Made by a program: the position numbers and the translations under genes. From the NCBI GenBank assembly GCA_038234815.1, contig JBBQSU010000136.1:1-9127 (forward strand): 9,127 nt of DNA, read 5' to 3'. The notes beneath the pieces are model-generated. The model did no database searches, was not told the origin of the DNA, and was given only the letters and a program-made list of their open reading frames with translations. This document shows, one piece after another, positions 1-6,201 of the stretch. The stretch is from JBBQSU01 sp038234815 (GTDB taxonomy: Bacteria; Planctomycetota; Phycisphaerae; Tepidisphaerales; Tepidisphaeraceae). Position 1 is the stretch's first letter; each line of letters begins with the position of its first letter.

Positions 1-654
1 CCAGCGGGCCTGCAGCTCTGCGATACTTTCACGGATTTGAGTCAAATGCGGATTAATCACCACCGCTTTACGATACCACTGTAGGGCCTCGTTGAATTGT
101 TCGAGATGGGCATAACAGTGCCCCAAGCCGGCACAGGCACCGAAGTGACAGGGCATGAGTTCCAATGCCCGCTGACAATCGGCGATACAACGCTCGTAGT
201 TTTCGATCAAATAGTACGCAATGGCGCGTTGGTTATAAGGCTCGGCAAACGCCGGCGAAATTTCGATTGCGGAGGTGAAATAGTCGATCGCGGTGTGAAA
301 GTCTTGCCGGTTGATGGCCTGCGTTCCACGACAAACCGCGACGTTGGACTGCTGGTTTCCGAGTCTAAACCAGATCGCCCAAAGTGCGTGTTCCACCATC
401 TGATTGACGGTGGTATCGGGGTCTTGGAGGCGCTCGGCCAGCTTGGGAATGCACTCGCGGCAGCCAATCCACGAAAGCGTCAGGGCCGCAACTTTGCTGG
501 CGTCCTGGCACTTCCCCGTGAGCAACTCCAGGATTTGATCGGCCGTATAACTTCCCCGGACGGCCGCAATCAAGGCCTTGAGGTCTTTGGCTTCAAGCAA
601 AGGCCGGACGTGGGCGACGAAGGCATGGGGGTCAAGGCTTTGAACGGGTATCAC
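1..654 (-). CDS. HEAT/TPR repeat protein (3' end outside window)
   Basis: Reading the minus strand gives an open frame of 218 codons with no stop before the left edge, so the C-terminus is missing. Residues about 8-100 are helical and HEAT-like (PKLAERLQDPDTTVNQ, then EHALWAIWFRLGN). Residues about 110-215 form roughly three TPR units (DFHTAIDYFTSAIEISP; AFAEPYNQRAIAYYLIENYE; GACAGLGHCYAHLEQFNEAL). The protein is rich in cysteine. This HEAT-plus-TPR arrangement resembles a family I associate with planctomycetes; its role is unknown and is presumably protein-protein scaffolding. I see no signal peptide. The start is uncertain: the only in-frame candidates are GTG at 654, used here and without a clear Shine-Dalgarno, and ATG at 825, which would add an arginine-rich stretch antiparallel to nothing but overlapping the upstream lipoprotein gene. 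It is the last visible gene of a four-gene minus-strand cluster. Confidence 0.75.
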   Translation of the reverse strand, partial: MIPVQSLDPHAFVAHVRPLLEAKDLKALIAAVRGSYTADQILELLTGKCQDASKVAALTLSWIGCRECIPKLAERLQDPDTTVNQMVEHALWAIWFRLGNQQSNVAVCRGTQAINRQDFHTAIDYFTSAIEISPAFAEPYNQRAIAYYLIENYERCIADCQRALELMPCHFGACAGLGHCYAHLEQFNEALQWYRKAVVINPHLTQIRESIAELQARW

Positions 655-715
655 CTGACAAGTGTAGGGGCCTTGGCCGGCCCATTTCCAACCCGAACGC
701 TCGGCCCGACAGGTT

Positions 716-919
716 TTATCGCATTCGCCCCGACGACGGGGCCGGGCTGTTCGGCGATTTTTCGACGTTGGCCTCGGGCGAATACTTCGACGCGTAATAG
801 GCCCGGCGTTCCGGTTCGGTCGCATTTAACTTCCGCGGAACGTAGCCGGTTTCAAGGGTGTCACGACAACCGGCCAGCACCGGAAGCAAAATTAAAATGC
901 CTGAAATGAACGATCGCAT
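716..919 (-). CDS. small lipoprotein
   Basis: This predicts a 67-residue protein with a classic lipoprotein signal peptide: basic MR start, hydrophobic core, and lipobox LAGC with the lipidated cysteine at residue 18. The mature part is only about 50 residues. It contains GYVPRKLNATEPERRAYYASKYSPEA, here given in pieces as GYVPRKLN and RRAYYASKYSPEA, then a Ser/Pro-rich tail. The RRAYYA..SPEA pattern resembles small uncharacterised planctomycete lipoproteins. The ATG at 919 has a GAGGG motif about 7 nt upstream; an in-frame ATG at 925 would sit only 1 nt from that motif, so 919 is preferred. The gene begins about 24 nt after the stop of the zinc-ribbon bactofilin gene, which indicates co-transcription. 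The function is unknown. It could tether a partner to a membrane near the bactofilins, but that is inference. Confidence 0.7.
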   Translation of the reverse strand: MRSFISGILILLPVLAGCRDTLETGYVPRKLNATEPERRAYYASKYSPEANVEKSPNSPAPSSGRMR

Positions 920-942
920 AACCATGCCCTCGCGAGGAAATT

Positions 943-1368
943 TCAGGTCGCCGGCGCTTCCGACGGAGCCTTGAGTCCCACCCGATATTGTCCCAGCAAA
1001 ACCGCGCCGGCACCGACGGCCAGCGTGGGGGCTTCGATATCCCCGCGGATTTCGGCCTCCGGGCCGACCAGCACCGGACCGCGCGACGTGATATTGCCCT
1101 TGATCTTACCCCGGACCACCAGCCCGCCACAAAGAATTCTGTCGGCAACCACGTTGCCCTTTTTCTCCACCGTCACCATCCCGCAGGTCTCAATCGTCCG
1201 CCGGGCCTGGTAGCCCGTGAAAGGCATGTCTTCAAGCCGCAGGGCCTTGTTGCAAAATTTGCAGGTGATGGTCATGGCCCGGCGCCCCACCTCCTGCGGC
1301 TGATTGCAGTGCAGGCAGGTGATCGTCGTGCGATCATCCCCGGCGGATTTGGGTGCCAGTGAGGCCAT
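943..1368 (-). CDS. bactofilin family protein with N-terminal zinc ribbon
   Basis: The protein has 141 residues. Residues 18-39 carry two CxxC knuckles (C18-L-H-C21 and C36-K-F-C39) 14 residues apart, a zinc-ribbon arrangement. Residues about 58-130 form the short repetitive beta-helix expected of bactofilins (PF04519-like), with hydrophobic/glycine periods such as GNVVADRILCGGLVVRGKIK and LVGPEAEIRGDIEAPTLAVG. Bactofilins are bacterial cytoskeletal proteins that polymerise without nucleotide, usually on the inner face of the membrane, and often organise envelope enzymes or appendages. A zinc ribbon is not part of the basic fold and may bind a partner or nucleic acid (inference). The ATG at 1368 lacks a strong Shine-Dalgarno. 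The gene lies 123 nt after a second bactofilin gene on the same strand. Confidence 0.85.
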   Translation of the reverse strand: MASLAPKSAGDDRTTITCLHCNQPQEVGRRAMTITCKFCNKALRLEDMPFTGYQARRTIETCGMVTVEKKGNVVADRILCGGLVVRGKIKGNITSRGPVLVGPEAEIRGDIEAPTLAVGAGAVLLGQYRVGLKAPSEAPAT

Positions 1369-1491
1369 GCGCGTCGAGAAACTATAGCCCCGCGGGCTGC
1401 GACAAGTGCAGAAAACCCACGGGAGCGAAATTTGCGGATCGCCGGATGCGGACAGGACGTGCCGATTCCAATCCGAACCGCGGGCGTGTGA

Positions 1492-1929
1492 TCAGCCCTG
1501 CGGCGGTCGCTGCGGAATCGGAGCCGGCGCGCCGGGCATATTGGCCGGACGGGCCGGGGCTGCCGCGGCCGGCTTAGCGCCGCCTTTGACGGCTTCTGGC
1601 CCTACGCTGACATGCCCGCTGAAAACGGCGCCCTCTTCCACCACCAGCTTGCTGGCGGCGAGATCGCCTTCGTAATGGGCCGATTGCTTCAGTTCGATCC
1701 GATCGGTGGCGCTAAGGTTTCCCTTCACGTCGCCTTCGACAATGATCGCGGCGGCATCGACGTCGGCGTTCAGCCGTGCCTCCCGGGCGACATGCAGCCG
1801 ACCGGCGGTGTTGATCTTGCCTTCAAATTTGCCCTGAAGACGCATTCCCTTCTCAAAGCTCAGTTCGCCTTTGAAGCTGGCGTCGGGTCCGATGATCGTG
1901 GGAAATTCCTGGTTGGGTGCGTCTGCCAT
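1492..1929 (-). CDS. bactofilin
   Basis: A 145-residue protein with the usual bactofilin plan. A short disordered head (residues 1-10) is followed by the beta-helical polymerisation domain at residues about 11-112. This opens with TIIGPDASFKGELSFEKG, and each later turn repeats hydrophobic/glycine steps (LQGKFEGKI, IIVEGDVKGNL, LVVEEGAVFSGHV). It ends in an Ala/Pro-rich tail (residues 116-145). Such proteins form nucleotide-independent filaments that scaffold cell-wall enzymes, polarity factors or stalk and pilus machinery. The start is well supported: AGGAGG at 1940-1935 lies 5 nt before the ATG. This is the first gene of the minus-strand cluster and follows a perfect TATAAT on the same strand. 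Two different bactofilins side by side suggests a mixed or regulated polymer, which is inference. Confidence 0.92.
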   Translation of the reverse strand: MADAPNQEFPTIIGPDASFKGELSFEKGMRLQGKFEGKINTAGRLHVAREARLNADVDAAAIIVEGDVKGNLSATDRIELKQSAHYEGDLAASKLVVEEGAVFSGHVSVGPEAVKGGAKPAAAAPARPANMPGAPAPIPQRPPQG

Positions 1930-1960
1930 TAAAGCCTCCTGCTTGAGTACGAAACAAATT

Positions 1961-1978
1961 GGGCCGTCCTTCCGGCCC
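1961..1978. repeat. inverted repeat in divergent intergenic region
   Basis: GGGCCG and CGGCCC are separated by 6 nt and could form a 6-bp GC hairpin. It falls inside the presumed 5' leader of the bactofilin transcript, upstream of its Shine-Dalgarno. It could be an operator half-site pair or a leader hairpin; the sequence does not decide between these. Confidence 0.4.
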
Positions 1979-1990
1979 CGGAGTCGCGGG

Positions 1991-1996
1991 ATTATA
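1991..1996 (-). promoter_or_regulatory. putative -10 element for the bactofilin cluster
   Basis: The minus strand reads TATAAT, a perfect sigma-70 type -10, about 62 nt before the bactofilin ATG. No good -35 is present at 16-18 nt; a TTGACG lies only 9 nt upstream, which is too close for a standard promoter. The predicted leader would contain the inverted repeat at 1961-1978. The plus strand carries an overlapping TATACT (1993-1998) that could serve the divergent aldolase gene. Confidence 0.4.
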
Positions 1997-2028
1997 CTGG
2001 TCGCTCGTCAATTTCACCACGAAGTTGC

Positions 2029-2048
2029 TACATCTAATTACATCTAAT
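2029..2048. repeat. perfect tandem 10-bp repeat upstream of the aldolase gene
   Basis: TACATCTAAT occurs twice with no gap, ending just before the ribosome binding site of the aldolase gene. The 10-bp period puts both copies on nearly the same DNA face, as tandem operator sites often do. It could equally be a chance slippage duplication in the leader. Confidence 0.6.
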
Positions 2049-2060
2049 AATGAGGAAATC

Positions 2061-2714
2061 ATGTCGCGGTCCAAAGAGCAGTGTTTGAAGGAAATGTCCG
2101 AAGCCGGGGTCGTCGCGGTCATCCGTGCAAAATCGAAGGATCAGCTCATCGGAATCACCGAGGCGTTGCTGGCCGGCGGGGTGCCCAGCATCGAAGTGAC
2201 GATGAGTACACCCAAGGCCATCGCCGGGATCGAAGAACTGGCCGACCGGTTCGGGGACAAGGCGATTATCGGCGTGGGGACGATCATCGACAGCGCCACG
2301 TGCAGCGACGCCATCCGGGCCGGAGCGCAGTTCGTTGTTTCGCCATTTACCGATCCACAGGTGATCGAAACCACGATCAAGCACTCGCGAATCAGCATTC
2401 CCGGCGCCTTTACGCCAACCGAAATCATGCGCGCCTGGACGCTGGGCGGGGATGTCATCAAAGTGTTTCCCAGCACCGCGCTGGGGCCGACATACTTCAA
2501 GGACATCCTGGCCCCGCTGCCGCAGCTTCGGCTCACCCCCACCGGGGGCGTCGACCTGAAAAATTGTGGCGACTGGATCAAAGCCGGCGCGGTGTGCGTG
2601 GGCGCCGGATCGGCGCTGGTATCGAAAGAAGCCCTGGCCACAAACGATTGGCCGGCCATCACCAAGAGCGCCCAGGCCTTCGTCACCGCAGTGAAATCCG
2701 CGCGGGCGAAGTAG
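2061..2714 (+). CDS. eda: bifunctional KDPG / 4-hydroxy-2-oxoglutarate aldolase
   Basis: A 217-residue class I aldolase of the KDPG/KHG family, a cytosolic TIM barrel that splits 2-keto-3-deoxy-6-phosphogluconate into pyruvate and glyceraldehyde 3-phosphate. Visible signatures are the GVVAVIRA first strand, Glu45 in IEVTMSTP, GVGTIID (71-77), VSPFTDP (93-99), IPGAFTPTE (113-121), the Schiff-base lysine K134 in DVIKVFPS, and the phosphate-binding TPTGGVD (159-165). Glu45 and Lys134 line up with the catalytic Glu45 and Lys133 of the E. coli enzyme. The Arg next to Glu45 in E. coli is absent (VTMST), as in the Thermotoga-like subgroup. Start: ATG at 2061 has GAGGA about 5 nt upstream; an earlier in-frame ATG at 1959 would add residues unlike the family. 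No edd or sugar-acid kinase gene is next to it, so the pathway (Entner-Doudoroff, galactonate or uronate) cannot be fixed; a phosphogalactonate aldolase is possible. Confidence 0.92.
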   Translation: MSRSKEQCLKEMSEAGVVAVIRAKSKDQLIGITEALLAGGVPSIEVTMSTPKAIAGIEELADRFGDKAIIGVGTIIDSATCSDAIRAGAQFVVSPFTDPQVIETTIKHSRISIPGAFTPTEIMRAWTLGGDVIKVFPSTALGPTYFKDILAPLPQLRLTPTGGVDLKNCGDWIKAGAVCVGAGSALVSKEALATNDWPAITKSAQAFVTAVKSARAK

Positions 2715-2747
2715 ACCTGGTTAGCAAAGCGACGATGTGACTGGAGT

Positions 2748-2787
2748 AAAAACGACACCGGGGCGGCCACACGGCCGCCCCGGTCGT
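2748..2787 (-). terminator. intrinsic terminator between convergent genes
   Basis: A perfect 11-bp GC-rich stem (CCGGGGCGGCC / GGCCGCCCCGG, positions 2758-2768 and 2773-2783) encloses a 4-nt loop. An outer ACGA/TCGT pairing extends it past a 2-nt bulge. On the minus strand it is followed by five Ts (2752-2748), so it is a good rho-independent terminator for the gene ending at 2805. The plus-strand side lacks a T run, so it would stop the aldolase transcript less well, although the strong stem may protect its 3' end. Confidence 0.8.
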
Positions 2788-2804
2788 CACAAGGAAACAC
2801 TCGC

Positions 2805-3923
2805 TCATTCCACCGTCACCATCGAGCCTGGAGTCGGATTGATTTTTACAGTCCGATCGCCCGAGTTGTTGTTCCATTCATAGAAGTCCCACGTCGCCAG
2901 GAAGAGCCGCTTTGCACCCGCGGGGGCCACGAAGGTCTGGTGCCGGCCGTCCTCGGTCCGCCCGTCGCCGATAAAGAACACCTGCTGCAGGGCGGGCTGA
3001 TAGTTCAGGCGATTACGCGATTCGTAAGTGTTGTAGTCGGCCGGGCACTTGGCCGGGTCGATCACGAACGCCGGGGTGGTGAAATCGACTCTTCTATCGT
3101 TGGGCGCCAGGTCGGTCAGGAAGATGCCCACCAGCGCGTTGATCGGTATGCTGCCATCGCGGATGCCATTTTCACGATGCGTGATGCGGTCCGAAGCCGT
3201 GTTCGTGCCGATGTCATCGAGCTGGCCGTCGGGCTGATAATCGGCAAGGTTCGGGTCATGTCGGGCGTCGCCCGAGATATTGTCGAACGTATATTTCTGA
3301 CCGGCCACGGTATTGGTGCCGAGCGGGCCGGATTCCACCTTGCCGTTCTTGCCAGTGTAGTCCGGGCTGTTGTGCGGATTGTTGAGGCTGGCGACCGAAC
3401 CCGGGGCCATGCCGGCCAGAAATGGATTGGCCGTGGCCCGGATCGTCTGATTGAAGCTGAAGCCGGGATAATAGCGCACCGCGGTCTTGGCATGAACGTC
3501 AAGCGAGTTGCGCCGACCGGCGAGGTTGAAAAGTCCCGTCCAGAGCAGCGGGATGGCGGTGCCGCGATCGGCACTCCGGCGCGATTGAATGCGAACGGTG
3601 TCAGGCGCGAAATTCTCCGGGAGGTATGTTCCCGTTGCCGAATTGAATTTCAGGAACGTGATGTCGGAATCTTCCAGCAGCAGAGCCTGTCCGGCCACTT
3701 TGTTCTTACCGGCCCAGAATTTGGCTTCGGCGCGGGCCGAGGCGATGCCGTCAGGAATGGCCGCCGCAGCCGCCCGGGCGGCAGTGTCACTGGCCTGTTG
3801 CAATTCCAGCTGGGCCAGGTGCACCCGACCCCACTCCCCCGCCAGCGAGCAGAATAGCGTGGCGATCACCAGGTAAAACAAAAGAAAGTAGCATGAGAAC
3901 CCCGTTCGATTTCGTCGCATCAT
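2805..3923 (-). CDS. TadE/TadG-like single-pass membrane protein with lectin-like C-terminus
   Basis: The protein has 372 residues. The basic start (MMRRNR) and one hydrophobic segment at residues about 9-29 are followed by QLELQQASDTAARAAAAA (38-55). This is the hallmark of TadG-like Flp pilus-assembly proteins (PF13400-type), whose N-terminal helix enters the membrane like a pseudopilin. The middle is Asn/Asp/Gly-rich and probably extracytoplasmic. The last part, about 245-372, contains LVGIFLTDLAPND, QVFFIGDG, FVAPAGAKRLFLATWD and FYEWNNNSGDRTVKIN. That pattern resembles the beta-sandwich tails seen in PA-IL (LecA)-like and PEP-CTERM-associated proteins, where Asn/Asp residues bind calcium and sugar; this part is tentative. 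Start: AAGGAG lies about 8 nt before the first ATG. No tad secretion genes (tadA, tadB, rcpA) are in the window. It sits upstream of a clear terminator and appears monocistronic. Confidence 0.75.
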   Translation of the reverse strand: MMRRNRTGFSCYFLLFYLVIATLFCSLAGEWGRVHLAQLELQQASDTAARAAAAAIPDGIASARAEAKFWAGKNKVAGQALLLEDSDITFLKFNSATGTYLPENFAPDTVRIQSRRSADRGTAIPLLWTGLFNLAGRRNSLDVHAKTAVRYYPGFSFNQTIRATANPFLAGMAPGSVASLNNPHNSPDYTGKNGKVESGPLGTNTVAGQKYTFDNISGDARHDPNLADYQPDGQLDDIGTNTASDRITHRENGIRDGSIPINALVGIFLTDLAPNDRRVDFTTPAFVIDPAKCPADYNTYESRNRLNYQPALQQVFFIGDGRTEDGRHQTFVAPAGAKRLFLATWDFYEWNNNSGDRTVKINPTPGSMVTVE

Positions 3924-4251
3924 GGTTCGGTCTCCTTGTGGGACAGATGATGCGCCGAATTTAGTCCTGAAAAGTCAAATCTTTAATTTTATAACGTAGG
4001 GTGACCCCTCCATTGGGTAGCCCTGTGCCGCCTGCAACGCCCGTGACGTCCGAGAAATAGGACAGAGCATCGACACCGTAAGAATGCCGCTAAAGCCACC
4101 CGGAAATCTCAGGCAGCATCTTTCAGAGTTTGGAAGCAGCGTAACCCCTTACCAACGGCAACCCCATCCTTGGCCATTGGCCATTAACCCTTGGCCATTG
4201 GCCCTGGGCCATTTCGAATTTGCCCCTCGGCCATTTGAATCGCGCCATCCG
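3924..4251. other. 328-nt non-coding stretch between same-strand genes
   Basis: It lies between the end of the antiporter gene and the start of the TadG-like gene, both on the minus strand. The part near 3924-4010 is locally AT-rich and includes, on the minus strand, TTATAAAATT and TTGACT, so it probably holds the TadG-like gene's promoter, although no pair has correct spacing. The part near 4168-4235 holds the GGCCATT repeats. I find no credible ORF, tRNA or clear terminator in it. Confidence 0.6.
4168..4235. repeat. GGCCATT short-repeat tract
   Basis: GGCCATT occurs five times in 64 nt (4172, 4179, 4193, 4207, 4229). A 15-nt unit, CCTTGGCCATTGGCC, is perfectly repeated at 4168-4182 and 4189-4203. 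Each unit is nearly self-complementary, since TGGCCA is itself a palindrome and TGGCCATTGGCCA differs from its complement only at the centre. The tract can therefore fold into several alternative hairpins in RNA of either strand. It starts 17 nt beyond the antiporter stop codon and may act as the 3' end or a processing structure for that transcript. Confidence 0.85.
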
Positions 4252-6117
4252 TCACGGGGCCTTCAGCCCTTCGGGCGACATCAGGCTGACCAGGCTCATC
4301 CCTGGCTCAATCGCCGGCGCGGTATCGGTGGCAATGGGTCGAACGCCCGTATCGCTGATAACCAGAAGCGGAATCGCCGAATCCCGATGCATTTCCTTAA
4401 ACGCCTTGAAATCGAACTCCCGGGTCATGCGGGTCTTGCTGAGCTTAGCGCCGTCGGCCATGCGATCTTCAATCACCTGAGCAGTGGCCCGCGGATCAAA
4501 AAGCGTTCGGCCGACCAGCTCATGGTCCACTTCAGTCGCTGTCAGCTTGCGGGCGGCGCTGGCGTCGTGCTTGGGGGTTTCGGGAATTTGAAAGACGTTC
4601 TCGCGGCCGAAGGCCCGGGCGTATTGCACCGCAGCCAGTGCATTAACCTCATGGTTGGCGGTGAGCGCAAGCATCCGCCCGATGGGACTGAGGCTGATGC
4701 GTTCGATGACTTGCGTCGATAGCGCGTTGGCTGCCACCACCGGCACACCATTCAGCCGGGCCTGGCGAATGTTATCCAAATTGGTATCCACGAGCAGCAC
4801 ATCGGCCTTTTCCTGGAGTAGCAGCTTGGCCAATTCCCGACCGAAAAGCCCCCCGCCGATGATGAGAAATCCCGCCTGCCCGCCGCGCGACAGGCCCAGC
4901 CGCCGGGCCAGGGGCGCGGCGCTCAGCCCATACACGATCACCGTCATGGCGACGACCGAAAATGTAAACGGCAGCAGCAATCGCGCTTCGTTCACCCCCT
5001 TGGCCTGCAATTTCAAGGCAAAGACCGACGCCACAGACGCCGCAACGATCCCCCGCGGGGCCATCCAACTGATGAACAGCCGCTCGTTCAGGCTAAGTGA
5101 CGACTTAGCCGTGCTCACCAGCACACTGAGTGGACGCACCATCAGAATCAGCGCCGCGACAAATACGAACACCCCCCAGCCCATTTCCTTCAGGCTGCTC
5201 AATTCAATCCGCGACGACAAAACGATAAATAGCGACGCAATCAGGATCGTCGTCACGATTTCTTTGAATTCGACGATGTGACGGATGCGCGCCCGCCGCT
5301 GGTTGGCCATCGCCATCCCCATCACCGTTGTTGTGAACAGGCCCGATTCGTCCACCAGCAGGTTACTGCCGGCAAAGGCGGCCACCACGAGGGAAAGCGT
5401 GATGGGAACGTGCAAGTGATCGGGAATAGCGAACCGGGCGATACCGACGGTGAGCAACGTCGCGGCCGTCAGGCCGATGAGCGTGCCACAGGCACTGGTC
5501 AGCAGCACGCCGTGCAACATCGCGCCAGCGGTAGACATCGCGGCCTGACCTGAATTCATGGTGATGCCCGAGGAGATAATCTCGAAAACCAGTACCGTCA
5601 CCATCGCGCCGATCGGGTCGATCACGATTCCCTCCCAGCGGAGAATCGAGCCGGCCTTGCCGGTGGGCCGCACGAACCGCAAAAGTGGGCCGATGACCGT
5701 CGGCCCGGTCACGATCAAGACCGCGCCCAGCAACACCGCCATGCGCGGGGATAATCCGAGCGTAAAGTAGGCCAGGAGCGAAGACAGTCCCCAGGTGACC
5801 AGCGCGCCGACGGAGACGAGCATCAACACGACCCTGCGGACGCCGGCGATGTCCCGGAAATTCAGCGTCAGCCCGCCCTCGAAAAGAATAATGCCAACTG
5901 ATAACGAAACCAGCCCCAGCAGCGCCTCGCTGGGCAGCAACTCGTTTAAGTTCAACGAGATCGGCCTGCCAAAAAGGGATGGAGTGATTTGTCGGGCCAG
6001 CGGGCCAGCGATGAAACCGATCGCGAGCAACAGCAGAATGGAAGGCACCCGAAAGCGCCAGCCCAGCCACTGCGCGGCCGAACCAAGAACCAGCATAATG
6101 CACAACGCCGAAACCAT
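4252..6117 (-). CDS. CPA1-type cation:proton antiporter with C-terminal RCK (TrkA) domain
   Basis: The protein has 621 residues. Residues 1 to about 400 form the Na+/H+ exchanger membrane domain (PF00999) with roughly a dozen hydrophobic helices. Visible markers are RVPSILLLLAIGFIAGP, ILFEGGLTL (77-85), VTGPTVIGPLLR (136-147) and EGIVIDPIGAM (162-171). From about 416 comes a Rossmann RCK_N domain with IGGGLFGRE (420-428) and the strand-2 acidic residue D444 (VDTN), expected to bind NAD(H) or another nucleotide. A tail of about 100 residues resembles RCK_C. Such proteins exchange Na+ or K+ for protons across the inner membrane, gated by the RCK module. Start: ATG at 6117 begins directly before the first helix, has GGAT upstream, and leaves 120 nt to the divergent gene; an upstream in-frame ATG at 6222 would add 35 polar residues and run through that gene's promoter. 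The usual TM4 Thr-Asp is Thr-Gly here (T137-G138), and the CPA1 Asn-Asp pair is Ile-Asp (D167). Confidence 0.92.
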   Translation of the reverse strand: MVSALCIMLVLGSAAQWLGWRFRVPSILLLLAIGFIAGPLARQITPSLFGRPISLNLNELLPSEALLGLVSLSVGIILFEGGLTLNFRDIAGVRRVVLMLVSVGALVTWGLSSLLAYFTLGLSPRMAVLLGAVLIVTGPTVIGPLLRFVRPTGKAGSILRWEGIVIDPIGAMVTVLVFEIISSGITMNSGQAAMSTAGAMLHGVLLTSACGTLIGLTAATLLTVGIARFAIPDHLHVPITLSLVVAAFAGSNLLVDESGLFTTTVMGMAMANQRRARIRHIVEFKEIVTTILIASLFIVLSSRIELSSLKEMGWGVFVFVAALILMVRPLSVLVSTAKSSLSLNERLFISWMAPRGIVAASVASVFALKLQAKGVNEARLLLPFTFSVVAMTVIVYGLSAAPLARRLGLSRGGQAGFLIIGGGLFGRELAKLLLQEKADVLLVDTNLDNIRQARLNGVPVVAANALSTQVIERISLSPIGRMLALTANHEVNALAAVQYARAFGRENVFQIPETPKHDASAARKLTATEVDHELVGRTLFDPRATAQVIEDRMADGAKLSKTRMTREFDFKAFKEMHRDSAIPLLVISDTGVRPIATDTAPAIEPGMSLVSLMSPEGLKAP

Positions 6118-6164
6118 TGCTGCAATCCTATCCCCAAAGTCGTAAAAGTCCTGTCCACAGTTGA

Positions 6165-6193
6165 TTGCCTTGCCCCTTGGCCAGCGATATACC
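6165..6193 (+). promoter_or_regulatory. putative promoter of the secreted barrel-protein gene
   Basis: TTGCCT (6165-6170) and TATACC (6188-6193) are separated by exactly 17 nt, each matching the sigma-70 consensus at 4 of 6 positions. Transcription would begin near 6200, just before the hairpin at 6202-6220. It lies in the gap between the divergent antiporter and hydrolase genes. Confidence 0.35.
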
Positions 6194-6201
6194 CACCGAA
6201 G

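Noticed and set aside
97..909. 270-codon plus-strand ORF
   Set aside because: It is antisense to the HEAT/TPR and lipoprotein genes. Its translation has no recognisable domain, while the minus strand gives clear TPR motifs and a lipobox.
2081..2740. 219-codon ORF overlapping the aldolase gene in another frame
   Set aside because: It is Arg/His-rich and without motifs, fully inside a gene whose catalytic residues are all visible.
2940..3857. 305-codon plus-strand ORF opposite the TadG-like gene
   Set aside because: The minus-strand protein has a membrane helix, a good ribosome binding site and family motifs. The plus-strand product is an Arg/Gly/Val-rich shadow of GC-rich codons.
4168..4235. 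CRISPR array
   Set aside because: The repeats are 7-15 nt with irregular, very short gaps and no unique spacers, and no cas genes are nearby.
3924..4251. Hidden tRNA or small gene in the 328-nt gap
   Set aside because: No T-loop-like GTTCGAATC, cloverleaf pairing, or ORF with a start signal is visible.
5363..6103. 246-codon minus-strand ORF in another frame of the antiporter gene
   Set aside because: It is an alternate-frame shadow. The true frame shows the hydrophobic helices and the RCK motif.
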